Part shown: piece by piece, positions 11,255 through 22,700 of the stretch
How the letters are laid out: each line of letters begins with the position of its first letter
Numbering within the stretch: position 1 is the first letter of the stretch
NCBI RefSeq assembly: GCF_042453785.1
Contig: NC_091670.1
Coordinates: 744,001-808,000, forward strand
DNA from: Malus domestica
Lineage: Eukaryota > Streptophyta > Magnoliopsida > Rosales > Rosaceae
Reading direction: 5' to 3'
DNA: 64,000 nt
Notes under the pieces: model-generated
What the model was told of the DNA's origin: nothing
The model's input: the letters and a program-made list of their open reading frames with translations, nothing else
Database searches by the model: none
Program-made: the position numbers and the translations under genes

Positions 11255-11935
11255 AGCTTCATCCAAAAAGCTTCACCCGAAAAGCTTCACCTCCAAAACT
11301 TCACCCAAAAAGCTTCATCCAAAAAGTTTCACCCAAAAAGCTTTACCTAAAAAAGCTTCACCAAAAAAAAAAAAAACTTCACCTCCAAAAAGCTTCACCC
11401 AAACAGCTTCACCTAAAAAAGCTTCACCCACAAAGCTTCACCTAAAAAGCTTCACCCACAAAGCTTCACCCAAAAAGCTTCACCTCCAAAACTTCACCCA
11501 AAAAGCTTCATCCAAAAAGCTTCACCTAAAAAAGCTTCACCCAAAAAAAAAAAAAAAAAAAAAAAACTTCACCTCCAAAAAGCTTCACCCAAACAGCTTC
11601 ACCTAAAAAAGCTTCACCCACAAAGCTTCACCTAAAAAGCTTCACCCACAAAGCTTCACCCAAAAAACTTCACCCGAAAAGCTTCACTTAAAAAAGCTTC
11701 ACCTACACAGCTTCACCTAAAAAAGCTTCACCTAGAAAGCTCCCTCTACATACTTTCACCTACAAAGCTTCACCATCAAAGCTTCACCTCGAAAGCTTCA
11801 TCTACAAAGCTTCACCTAGAAAGCTTCACCTACATAGCTTCACCCAGAAAGCTTCACCATCAAAGCTTCACCTAGAAAGCTTCAACACCAAAGCTTCACC
11901 TACAAAGCTTCAACACAAAACCTTGCTCCAAATAA
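11255..11935 (+). repeat. Simple satellite array based on AAGCTTCACC(T/C)
   Basis: About 45 imperfect 14-17-bp units of the form AAGCTTCACC(Y)AAAA, with A-run expansions and a partly duplicated 240-bp block (11270-11470 resembles 11470-11670). The outer element carries reverse-oriented GTGAAGCTTTTG motifs at 17420-18840, so the motif is shared by the family. HindIII sites (AAGCTT) recur in most units. Confidence 0.9.
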
Positions 11936-12486
11936 ACAAATTTTGTTCACAAAACCCAAGATGCCCTTGAACTTGTACAAAAACACAGGTCAACACAAAC
12001 ATTTGTTTTGTTCTACACCCACAACATCCCTGTCATAACCAAACAAGCAATTATGTATATGTTTCCAAACATATTATAATAGATCCAACAACAAGCCAAA
12101 GTCCCAAGTTTCATAATGGACAAAAGTACAAGCAATTCATCAATAATGAAGGTGCTACAAAACTTGGAATCTGCCCCAAAATAGAAATCCAACCCAAGAG
12201 ACTTTTTCTCTCTCTCCCTCTTCCGCCTCCTTTCATCTATCAAATTTCTGCAACCTCTGCTCTTCTCCAATGGAGCTGAATTTTGAACACCCTATAGTTT
12301 TTGAGCATATGAACAACTTTCAAGAAGGAACCATTTCTGTTTGAGCGACGGAAATTAAAGTGTTGAAGCTCCAAACATGACAGTCGGATTCTTGCAGATT
12401 TCGAAGCTGCTATGATGTTTCGAAGATCTGGAAATATTTAACCATTAGTTCATTCTGAATTTTTGATATGTTATGAAAGAGACGAT

Positions 12487-13250
12487 GAGGCACAACTTCA
12501 ATGAAGAAAGCATGCTGATCTGAACAATAGAAAATAGAGTTTCGAACCTCACAACAAATCTGACGGGTTGACAGAAAAATAATAACCAGTCATTCATCAT
12601 ACCTGAATTTCTTGAGTTATATAGCTCCGAGGGATCTCAAATTTGGATATGTTGTAGTTCATAAGCTGAGGAACAACTTCAATGAAGAAAGCATGCTGAT
12701 CTGAGCAAGAGAAAATAGAGTTTCAAAGCTCACAACAAATCTGACGGGTTGACAGACAAATGATAAACAGTCACTCATCATACCTGGATTTCTGGAGTTA
12801 TACTGCTCCGAGGGACCTCAAATTTGGATATGTTGTAGTTCACAAGTTAAGGAACAACTTCGATGAAGAAAGTATGTTGATCTGAACAAGAGAAAATGGA
12901 GTTTCGAAGCTCACAACAAGTCTGACAGGTTGACAGAAAAATGATGAACAGTCACTCATCATACCTGAATTTCTGGATTTGTACTGCTCCGATGGATCTC
13001 AAATTTGGATATGTTGTAGCTGACAAGGTGAGGAACAACTTCGATGAAGAAAGTATGTTGAGATGAACAAGAACAAATGGAGTTTAGAAGCTCACAACAA
13101 GTCTGACGGGTTAACAGAAAATTGATGAACAGTTACTCATCATACCTGAATTTCTGGAGTTGTACTACTCCGATGGATCTCAAATTTGGAGATGTTGTAG
13201 TTCACAAGATAAGGAACAACTTTCATGAAGACGACTTTGCGATCTGAGTT
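12487..13250 (+). repeat. Tandem array of about 181 bp, four-plus copies
   Basis: Units begin near 12487, 12668, 12849, 13030 and 13210 with AGGAACAACTTC(A/G)ATGAAGA. Each carries CTCACAACAA(A/G)TCTGAC and CTCAAATTTGGATATGTTGTAG. Copies are diverged by several percent. No coding content. Confidence 0.85.
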
Positions 13251-13845
13251 ATAGAGAATGGTGTTATCTTGCATCCACTCAGGCTGATTAGTGGAAACGA
13301 AAAGCAATTCCACCAAAGAAAAGATGAAAAAGAGAGAAAAGCTACTAATTGCACTTGATCTTGTCTAGTCAATAGCATGCAGCATCAAACACACAAAAGT
13401 TGGAAATATTTTTAGATAAGGCATATGCGAATGTGTGACATCGAAACAAGGATTCGTTACTTTGACAAATTAGTAACAAGCGAGACACCTCATTCGGCAA
13501 CTCTCTTCGCCTGAAGACTTGGGGGACTCCCACCATATGCTACTGCACCTTAATACTCGGCAGTCTCACAACCACTCAGTGACTTGGATTTTTCAAGTCT
13601 CCAACCGAGAAGTTTTCCTCACTCGGGAAATTAAGGGAACACTACCTCAAACTACATGCTTCACTCACAAAGCTTCAACAATACAGGTTTCAACAAAAGC
13701 AAAAATTCAAAGAACTTTATGAAGAAGGCTTTGGTGTATTTAACACAATATATTGAAATGAAGCAAAGCTTATTTATTAATATTTTCGATAAGCCACAAA
13801 TATGTACATATACATGAGTCAAAATAAACAAACAAAAGGGAGCCT

Positions 13846-14520
13846 TCACAAAGGTTGCTTAGGGGAAGTCTCAGCAGTCGGTAGAGCCCCAGAAAGAGAA
13901 AGCACCGGAGGGTGGTTATCCGGAGCCTCAGTACTTGACAAAACCCCAGAAGGAGGAGGCATTGGAGGTTCATCATTTGAAGCTTCATTACCAGGTACAG
14001 CCCCAGAGGACGAAGGCAATAAATGCCTTTGGAACAAACCCACAAACCGCTGATGATCAAGTAAAACCTTACCATCAGATTCCTTCATCTGGTCAAGCTT
14101 CCTCTTCATGTTTGTAGCATAGTCATGGGCGAGCCGGTGCAACTGCTTATTCTCATGCTTGAGCCCTCTAATCTCCTGTTTGAGACTCATCACTTCAGCA
14201 GCCAATGATTCAACTTGGCGGGTTCTAGCAAATAGGCGTTGGGCCATATTAGACACAGAACCTGCACACTGAACACTAAGAGCCAGAGAGTCCTTAACAG
14301 CCAACTCATCAGACCGTTTGGAAAGTAGTCTGTTATCTTTGGGAGTGAGAAGGTTCCTGGCCACCACTGCAGCGGTCATATCATTCTTCATCACAGAATC
14401 CCCAACGGTAAGAGGACCAGTAGGGGATATGAAGGATGGGCGCCATATGTTGTCTGGAGAAGGCGTGGCTGTCTCTTCTCCAAGGTTCAAGTCAAAACGA
14501 CGGTCGGAGGGTCCAGACAT
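13846..14520 (-). CDS. Intact antisense ORF of the nested gypsy element, unknown function
   Basis: An uninterrupted 224-residue frame starting MSGPSDRRFDLNLGEE (an in-frame upstream ATG at 14526 adds two residues) and ending TAETSPKQPL. It is encoded on the strand opposite to the element's gag. From the N-terminus: an acidic/polar segment with PSPDNIWRPSF; a conserved middle with NDMTAAVVARNLLTP and SVQCAGSVSNMAQRLFARTR; a heptad-patterned segment (about residues 90-135, VESLAAEVMSLKQEIRGLK) predicting a coiled coil; KVLLDHQRFVGLFQRHLLP; and a Pro/Ser-rich tail with two imperfect repeats. I recognise no catalytic domain. Antisense extra ORFs are known in Tat-lineage elements; whether this one is homologous to those is untested. 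Confidence 0.6.
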   Translation of the reverse strand: MSGPSDRRFDLNLGEETATPSPDNIWRPSFISPTGPLTVGDSVMKNDMTAAVVARNLLTPKDNRLLSKRSDELAVKDSLALSVQCAGSVSNMAQRLFARTRQVESLAAEVMSLKQEIRGLKHENKQLHRLAHDYATNMKRKLDQMKESDGKVLLDHQRFVGLFQRHLLPSSSGAVPGNEASNDEPPMPPPSGVLSSTEAPDNHPPVLSLSGALPTAETSPKQPL

Positions 14521-14660
14521 TTTCAAATGTGTTGAAGAAGGAAGAGGTCAGACAAATCAAGATCTTAGAAGTGCAAGAAATGAGCTTCTACTGGTAGAGA
14601 TTCAGGTGTGCTGTGGAACTTAATGCCAGCCTCTATAAAAATCTGCACTCGACGGAGCTT

Positions 14661-14885
14661 CAGAAATCGAAGAGGCGTTTGCTTTCTCAAAAGCTGGGCT
14701 GCTCAGAGACCACGAGGGCCGATCTCAGAAATCGAAGAGGCGTTTGCTTTCTCAAAAGCTGGGCTGCTCAGAGACCACGAGGGCCGATCTCAGAAATCGA
14801 AGAGGCGTTTGCTTTCTCAAAAGCTGGGCTGCTCAGAGACCACGAGGGCCGATCTCAGAAATCGAAGAAGCACCTGCTTTTTTCA
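14661..14885 (+). repeat. 65-bp tandem repeat, three near-perfect copies plus a partial one
   Basis: Units at 14661-14725, 14726-14790 and 14791-14855 look identical; a fourth is truncated at about 14885. Each starts CAGAAATCGAAGAGGCG and contains AAAGCTGGGCTGCTCAGAG. The AAATCGAAGAGGC core also occurs, reverse-complemented, in the outer element's 63-bp array, so these are independently expanded relatives. All three forward frames stay open through the array and give false ORFs. Confidence 0.92.
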
Positions 14886-16762
14886 GCCTCGTCAGCACCT
14901 GTCACATGCACAATCAGCTTTGCGAAAATTACGGGCAATCTGTCGAAGATTTCTGGTGAAGTAAAAAGCACGTGAATCTTACTGTTCAATCACCGCTCTC
15001 CATATGCACCATCAACTCCTCGGGTACCACATATAACTTTGTCAAAGATCTCTGACAAAGTTTAGGCACGAGAATTTCGAAGTTCCAGCTACCCTACTAT
15101 TACCCATAAGGGTAAAGGAACAGCACCACTGCTTGACAACTGGAAAGTCCCTATGTGTGTCGACCTCCGTGTTTTGCGGCAAGACAGGTTGGCAAGAACG
15201 TCCAACCTTTACTCACATTCGAGAAAAGACTCCCAACATAATTACTTTCTCAAAAACCGGAGTAGCACCGCTTTTCGAATCTCGAGAGTCAGATCCTCGA
15301 CGGGATTGCTTGTTCGAAAACCAAAGAGGCACAACTCTCAGAACTTCGAGAGCCAGATTTCCTTAGATAAAGCTTGTCTGTAATCTTCACACGTAACATC
15401 AGCTTTCCAGATACCACATACCACTTTTTCAAAGTGCTCTGACAAAATTAAAACACGTGAAGCTGGCAGCTCTCACTACATTGCTGTGACCAAGAAGGGT
15501 AAAGGAATATCATTACTACTTGTTATTGGGAAATCCCTATATACATTGACCTCCCTCCTCAACGGACAGGCAAACCTGCAAAAATGCTTAACCCTTTCTC
15601 GCATTCGAAAAGGCACCCTCAACATAACCTCTCGAAATACTCAGCTTTATTTCCCCCCGATAATACCTCAGCAAATAAGCCACACCAAGAACAAGAGTAT
15701 CTCATATCATCAGGGTCGAAAGCAAGAGTATCCCATATCATGCTTTCTCCCTATCTTTGTCTTTGTCCTTGTCCACACCTGCAGGACAAGGAGAAAGAGA
15801 GCAGTCAGTCGGAACCTGAAATCAAACCTCCAATTTGGAACTGACTGTCTGGAGCCTTTGCCTGGTTGCTTACTTAGCATTGCTCTCGAGTACTCATCCT
15901 CAACTGCTGTCAAGGTCACGAATTCCACCGGCAAATACCTCATGACAGTTGATCAGATATTGGCTCTTTACACTGAAGCTGCCAAGCGTGGATGAGTCAC
16001 TATGAAGGAATGTTCTGAAGGACCATTTAAATGCAAAGGTTGCACACCACTTCTGCCATGCAAAAGATTGAAGCAGAAGGTTCAACGGTGAGCTGAAACA
16101 GATCACTACAGCACGACACCTTTCCATACCACATTCATTATTCCGTCAACAGCAAAAGTATCCCATATCATCAAGGTCGAACGTACTCTAGATTTGATGG
16201 ACTTGTTTTGACCCTCAAATTTTTGAGTCGGCCTTATACTCTGAAGGGCACCAGAAAACCCTCCAGCACAGTTCAAGAATAAGCCTGTGGAAAGTTACTT
16301 CTTCAAAAGCAAAAGTATCTCATATCATCTCTTATCCATTTGCTTCTCCTTATCCTGGCAGTTGAATGAGAGACAAGGAGAAGGAGAACAATCAACCGGA
16401 AGCCGAAGTCAAACCTCTAATCCTGGGTTGCTTACTTGGAAGTTTGACTGCTTACCTTGTCTGTCACCTCTTTCGGCAGATCTCCTAGCTCGGCGACTTG
16501 GGGGACTCCTACTATAGGGTTTGTATCACACTTGACTAAGCCCGAAACTACAACTAAGCTTCAAGTGAAATTGATACATTACCTTGTGCGTCAACATCAG
16601 CTAAATACACCATTCCCGGATGGAGGAAAGGTACTTCCAGAGAAGGGCAGATGAAGATCAGACCACACTTCGGTACTTAGAAGTTTCGTGATTACTCAAG
16701 GGATTGGATCTTGCAAGTCCCCAACCGAGGAGTTTTCCTCACTCGGGAACTTAGGGGAGCAC
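14886..16762 (+). other. Nested element 3' non-coding region
   Basis: No gene. Reverse complement of the family's 3' region seen at 5442-7600 and 34840-36500. It ends in a purine-rich tract (AACTTAGGGGAGCAC) directly before the 3' LTR, the likely polypurine tract. Confidence 0.55.
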
Positions 16763-17274
16763 TGTTTGTACCATACTTGACCAATCCCGAAACTACCGAG
16801 CACCGGCCAACGCTATACTGTCAATGACCCAGAAGAGTTCCCCTCCGACCAGGAGGCCAATCACTACTCGACACGTGTCAAGATTAAAAGCCAATCAGAG
16901 CGCAGCACGTGTCGACATCAAGAACCAATCATAACATGACACATGTCAATGTGACAAAGCTACAAGTTTTTCTATAAATAGGGGTCATTCCCCCACAATA
17001 TTGCCTAATGCCATTTGTGTTAAATCATTCACAAGAACTCACTAAATTGAGAGCTTGATCCCTTGTACTTGTGTAAGCCCTTCACTACTAATAAGAACTC
17101 CTCTACTCCGTGGACGTAGCCAATCTGGGTGAACCACGTACATCCTGTGTTTGCTTCTCTGTCTCTATTCATTTACGTACTTATCCTCACTAGTGACCGA
17201 AGCAACCAAGCGAATGTCACAAAACCTGACACTTTCTGTTGTACCAAAGTCTTCGCTGATTTTGTGCATCAACA
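16763..17274 (+). repeat. 3' LTR of the nested element
   Basis: 512 bp, same ends and length as the 5' LTR. Includes TATAAATA at 16973 and the three CCAAT/ACGTG modules. Followed by the TSD TATTT. Confidence 0.9.
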
Positions 17275-17337
17275 TATTTGTTATGAAAGTTGTTAGGCCC
17301 AAAGAAGATAAGGCCTAGGCAAATTATTATTATTATT

Positions 17338-17412
17338 TTTTTCAAATTTTCGAATTTTTGAATTTTCGAATTTTTGAATTTTCGAATTTTCGAATTTTCG
17401 AACTTCCGAAAA
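17338..17412. repeat. Short (TTTTCGAA)n / (TTTTTGAA)n run
   Basis: Seven or so 8-9-bp units of AATTTTCGAATTTTTG type. The TTCGAA core is self-complementary, so the run can fold on itself. It lies just outside the nested insertion, in outer-element DNA. Confidence 0.85.
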
Positions 17413-17419
17413 AAAAATA

Positions 17420-18840
17420 TATATATATATTTTTAAGCTTTGTAGGTGAAGTTTTGGTGTTGAAACTTTGTAGGTGAAGTTTTGGTGTTGAAACTTTGTA
17501 GGTGAAGCTTTGAGGTTGAAGCTTTGTTAGGTACCATGAATTAATTTTGATTCACACTATCTTGATCAAGAGTGAAGTTTTTGTGGGTGAAGCTTTTGTG
17601 TTGAAGCTTCGTAAGTGAAGCTTTTGTTGGGTACCATGAATTGATTTTGCTTCACACTATCTTGATCAAGATAGTGTGAAGCTTTTGAGAATTTGTAGTT
17701 GTCCTCCATTGATGAAGTTTTGTTGAATTTCTCAATTTTTTTTTTTGGGAAACTAGAAATTTGAAAATGTGGGAGAAACAACATATACAAATTTTACTTC
17801 CATACTGTTGAGCAAGAGATTGTGATGCAAGCCACACCTTGTAGTAGTCGAAGGTTTGGATGAACCATATAAATTGAATTTGCTTCGAACAGTCTTGATC
17901 AAGAGTGTGTGAAGCTTTCTACGAGTTGTAGTTGCCCTTCATTGATGAAGCTTTTGTTGGCACCATAAATTGGTTTTGCTTCACACTGTTTTGATCAAGA
18001 GTGTGTGAAGCTTTTGAGAATTGTGGTTGAACTCCTTTGATGAAGCTCTTGTTGACACCATAAATTGGTTTTGTTTCACACTGTCTTGATCAAGAGTGTG
18101 AAGCTTTTGAAAATTGTGGTTGCCCTCCATTGATGAAACTCTTGTTGGCACCATAAATTGGTTTTGCTTCACACTGTCTTGATCAAAAGTGTGTGAAGCT
18201 TTTGAGAATTGTGGTTACCCTCCATTGATGAAGCTCTTGTTGGCACAATAAATTGATTTTGCTTAACACTGTCTTGATCAAGAGTGTGTGAAGCTTTTGA
18301 GAATTGTGGTTGAACTCCTTTGATGAAGCTCTTGTTGACACCATAAATTGGTTTTGCTTCACAATGTCTTGATCAAGAATCTGTGAAGCTTTTGAGAATT
18401 GTGGTTGCCTTCCATTGATGAAACTCTTGTTGGCACCATAAATTGGTTTTGCTTCACACTGTCTTGATCAAGAGTGTGTGAAGCTTTTGAGAATTGTGGT
18501 TACCCTTCATTGATAAAGCTCTTGTTGGCATCATAAATTGGTTTTGCTTCACACTGTCTTGATCAAGAGTGTGTGAAGCTTTTGAGAATTGTGGTTACTC
18601 TCCATTGATAAAGCTCTTTTTGGCACCATAAATTGGTTTTGCTTCACACTATCTTGATGATGAAGCTTTTGTTGGCACCATAAATTGATTTTGCTTCACA
18701 CTATCTTAATCAAGAATGTTGAAGCTTTTGTACGAGTTGTGGTTAAACTCTTTTGATGAAGCTTTTGTTGGCACCATAAATTGGTTTTGCTTAACACTGT
18801 CTTAATCAAGAGTGTGTGAAGCTTTCTACGATTTGTAGTG
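17420..18840 (-). repeat. Outer-element tandem array of about 95 bp
   Basis: GATCAAGAGTGTGTGAAGC and CACCATAAATTGGTTTTGC recur at about 95-bp spacing from 17990 to 18660 (for example 17993, 18088, 18181, 18276, 18371, 18466, 18561). More degenerate shorter copies lie on both sides. It contains GTGAAGCTTTTG, the complement-type core of the 15-mer satellite in the nested element. Short ORFs across it are repeat artefacts. Confidence 0.85.
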
Positions 18841-19039
18841 GTTGCATTGTTACAGAGGAGAAATGTTTGAAGCAGATGCAAGAGGGCTGAATAACTTGAT
18901 TTTCGTATGCCATGCACTGAAGTTGTTGTTAGCTTGCAATAAGACTTTGTTGGTGACTATAGCTCTTGTTGGGCATAAGTGCTCCCCTAGTTGAGTTGTC
19001 AAACTTGAGGGTTTTTTATTATTTGTGAATGCTATGTGG

Positions 19040-19440
19040 AATGAATGGTGAGTTGCTTTCATCACTTGGTTGGTGGTACGAAGGTGAGTTCCTTCATCAC
19101 CTTTCATCACATTTCATCACCTAGTTGGTGGCACGAAGATGAGTTCCTTCTTCACCTGGTTGGTGGCATGAATGGCAAGTTGCCAAATGATATTAGAGTA
19201 CGGGTTGTACATTTCATCACCTGGTTGGTGACATGAAGATGAGTTCCTTCTTCACCTGGTTAGTGGCATGAGTGACAAGTTGTCAAATGATATTAGAGTA
19301 CGGGTTGTACATTTCATCACCTGGTTGATGGCATGAAAGAGAGTACGGATTGTACATTTCATCACCTGATTGGTGGCATAAAGGTGACTTCATTCTTCAC
19401 ATTTTGTCACCTGGTTGGTGAAAATAAAGGCAATGTGTCG
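19040..19440 (-). repeat. Imperfect tandem repeats around CATCACCTGGTTGGTGGCATG
   Basis: The motif TTCATCACCTGGTTGGTG(G)CA(T/C)GA recurs about eight times at irregular spacing. One larger unit is duplicated, carrying GATATTAGAGTACGGG. This lies between the 95-bp array and the end of pol in the outer element. Confidence 0.75.
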
Positions 19441-19773
19441 AGGCACATTGTAGCAAGTGTCGAATGACACAAAGTATGTTGAACCCTTTCGAAGCACAGT
19501 TGGCTTATGTATGAATGTGTTGGAATGTATGATTGAACGAATGTACTGTGAAGCTGTTCGTTTATTTGTATAGTCTTATTGACATATACTTAGACTTTGT
19601 TTCATGTTGGAAGCATTCATGTTGAAGCTTTGAACCCCGAGTGTTTCATTGCTAGGAATGTAAGAGGATTAAGACCGAGTTGTCTAAATCACTTCTTTAT
19701 TGAATTCATGCCAAATAGTCTTCGTTACATAGGATGCTAAATGGCTGCAGCTTAACACTTGTACAATGTGAGT

Positions 19774-22700
19774 TTACTTGTAATAGTACTTCAAGTGATC
19801 AACGTTCCATGGATGGCCAAAGGTCTTGCCATCGGAGCTTCTAAGCTTGTAGGAGCCAGGGCGACTGATGCCAATGCGCTGCTTGTAGGCAATATTCCTC
19901 AAGTGAGTCTGGTTTCTGTGTTTTTTTACTAGATCTAAGTTGAAGGTAAGTTGTTTATCATTTTTGCTTTGCACATAATTTTGGACTCGGAACGTTGCTT
20001 GCTCAAGCTCAACTGGGACAATTGCCTCTATACCAAAGGCAAGTGAGAATGGGGTTTCTCCTGTTGATGTCTGATACGAAGTGCGGTATGACCAAAGAAC
20101 TTAGGGTACAAATTATGGCCAACAACCTTTAGCCTTGTCCAAACTGGTTTTCAAAGTTTGCTTGATTATTTTGTTGATGGCTTCGACTTGTCCATTAGAT
20201 TAGGGATGAGCTGGGAAGGCAAAACATAAGTTGATGTTGAACTTAAAGCAGAACATCATGAACTTATTGTTGTCGAACTGTTGCCCCGTTGTCAGTGATT
20301 ATCACATTGGGAATGCCGAATCTGCAAAGGATGTTCTTCCATACAAAGTTTTCTATTTTTGCCTCAGTAATGGTTGCCAAAGGTTCTAGTTCAGCCCACT
20401 TTATGAAGTAGTCAACTACAACGATTGCATAGCGGACCTTGCCCTTCCTTGCAGGCATTGGGCTGATCAAATCAAGTCCCTATTGGGCTAAGGGCCAAGG
20501 GCTGATCATATGAGTGAGCGGCTCGGGAGGGGAATGAGGAATAGTTATGTAGCGTTGACACTTATCACATGAGCGAGATATTCTGATGGCATCTTGGTGG
20601 AGTGTTGGCCAGTAATATCCTTGGTGAAAAGCCTTGTGTATTAGGGATCGAGATCTAGCATGATCTCCGCAGACTCTTTCATGTATTTCCCGAAGGATAA
20701 TTTCTGCCTCTGTGGGCGTAAGGCATCTTAGGTATGGTAGGTTGTAAAGTTGGTCATTAATGATCAAGTAACGGGTAGCCTTGTATCAAATCTGCTTAAC
20801 TTGGACTTTGTCATTTGGAAGGGTGCCATGAGTAAGGAATCTATAAATCGGGGTAATCCAACTATCCCCTTGTTGTAAGTTGCACACTTCCGCAACCATG
20901 GTGCTTGGTGCTGCCAACAATTCGACCTGAATTTTTCTCCCAATCTTCTCTTCCACCGCTGAGGCGAGGCGAGGCGAGCCAAAGCATCTGCATAACTGTT
21001 TGCCGCTCGAGGAATTTGGGTGATCTGGTAGTGGAAGTGCTTGAGCAACAATTGTGTTTGTGCCAGATATGCTGCCATGGAGTTATCATTAGCGTCAAAC
21101 TTGTTGATGACCTGGTTAACCACCAATTAGAAGTCACTGAAGATATCAATTTGTTTAACCCCAAGGTGTTTGGCCAAACGTAAGCCTGCTATGAGGGTTT
21201 CATATTCGGCCCCATTGTTCGACGCCTTGAATTTGAATACCCCATCGCCACTTTGTCAGGGGTTGTAAGGACTAGTCTTGCTCCATAACCCTGTTGGTTA
21301 GACGACCCATCAACATATAAACTCCATGTTAGGGCAGTTGGTATTTTCTGAGCTTCCGAGGGTAATGAAACCACTTCTTTAGGCGTAGAAACAATGTCAA
21401 CAGGATATGTGAAGTCATCGATGAAGTTTGCCACTGCTTAGCCCCTCTCAGCTGGCTTTGGTTAGTAGGGGATGTCAAACTCACCCAATGTTATCGCCCA
21501 TTTGATTATTCGCCCGGAAATGTCAGGACTCTAGAGTATCTGTTGAAGATGATGATTGGTAAGCATGATGATGGAATGTGCTTGGAAGTAAGGGCGAAGT
21601 TTTCGAGCAGACATGACCAATGCTAGAGCCAATTTCTCAATGTTGGAGTATCGTGTCTCCGTATCTTGTAAGGCCTTGCTAGCGTAGTAGACATGCCATT
21701 CGATATTACCATCATTTCGAATGAGAACGAAATTACTGCTGAAGTCGATACCAATAGATTGATAGATAATGAGAGTGTCACCAACATCAGGTTTGGAGAG
21801 TAGAGGGGCTTTACTCATGTAGTCCTTGAGGTTCTTGAATGCCTCAGCACATTCATCAGTCCATGTAATATACTTCTTACTTCCTTTAAGTGCTTTAAAG
21901 AAAGAAGTACATCTGTCTATGGCCTTTGAGATGAACCTAGTTAAGGCTGCCACTTTGCCAGTAAGGCTCTGGATGTCTTTTGAAGTTACCGGTTCCTTCA
22001 TGTCGAGGATTACTTTGATTTTCTCAAGATTAGCCTCAATGCCTCATTAGCTTATCATGAAGCCTAAGAATTTGTCAGATCCTACATCGAATGCACATTT
22101 GTTAGGGTTCAACCTTATTTGATACCTTTTCAGAATGGTGAAAGTTTCAGATAGGTTGGTGATGTGTTGGTCAGCATGTTTGCTCTTGACTAGCATATCA
22201 TCAACGTAAACTTCCATGCTCCTCCCAATCTGTTTGGCGAACATTGAATTGACTAGTCTCTGATAAGTCGCTCCTGTATTCTTTAGGCCGAAGGGCATGA
22301 CTTTATAGCAATATAGTCCCATGTCAGTAGTGAAAGTTGTGTGTTCTTGGTCCAGAGGGTTCATGAGGATTTGGTTGTATCCTGAGTAAGCATCCATGAA
22401 GCTTAGGAGTTCACACCCTGTCATAGAGTCTATAAGTCTGTCAATGAGGGGAAAAGGAAAGTTATCCTTCAGGCATCCTTTATTTAGGTTGGTGTAGTCG
22501 ACATGCATTCTCCACAAGACCTTTTGGAGCAGAAGACTTTCTTTGGTTGGATTTTTTTTAACAAGGACCACATTTGCTACCCATGTTGGGTAATTGACTT
22601 CGCGGACGAAGCCTATGCCTTTGAGTTTTTCAACTTCTGCCTTCATTGCTTCGTATTGTTCAGCATCATAAAATCTTCGCTTCTGTCTCACCGGCTTGGT

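Larger units (their letters stand above)
8850..17274 (+). mobile_element. Nested gag-only gypsy retrotransposon with antisense ORF (non-autonomous)
   Basis: Two 512-bp LTRs (8850-9361, 16763-17274) and a perfect TSD, TATTT, at 8845-8849 and 17275-17279 define an 8.4-kb insertion in the outer element. It has a PBS at 9364, gag at 9469-10887, a poly-A stretch, tandem arrays at 11255-11935 and 12487-13250, an intact antisense ORF at 13846-14520, a 65-bp array at 14661, and a 3' region shared with the outer element. No protease, RT, RNase H or integrase is present between gag and the 3' LTR. It would need pol in trans from a relative. About six LTR mismatches by eye indicate a recent insertion. 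Confidence 0.88.

Noticed and set aside
11071..11445. Lys/Ser/Pro-rich ORF after gag
   Set aside because: Reads through the A37 tract and the AAGCTTCACC repeats; an artefact of low-complexity DNA.
14608..14975. Three overlapping forward ORFs of about 118 residues
   Set aside because: They arise from the 65-bp repeat, which stays open in all three frames; no promoter or domain.
17420..18840. Regular 95-bp repeats considered as a CRISPR-like array
   Set aside because: Whole units repeat with no unique spacers, inside a plant retroelement.
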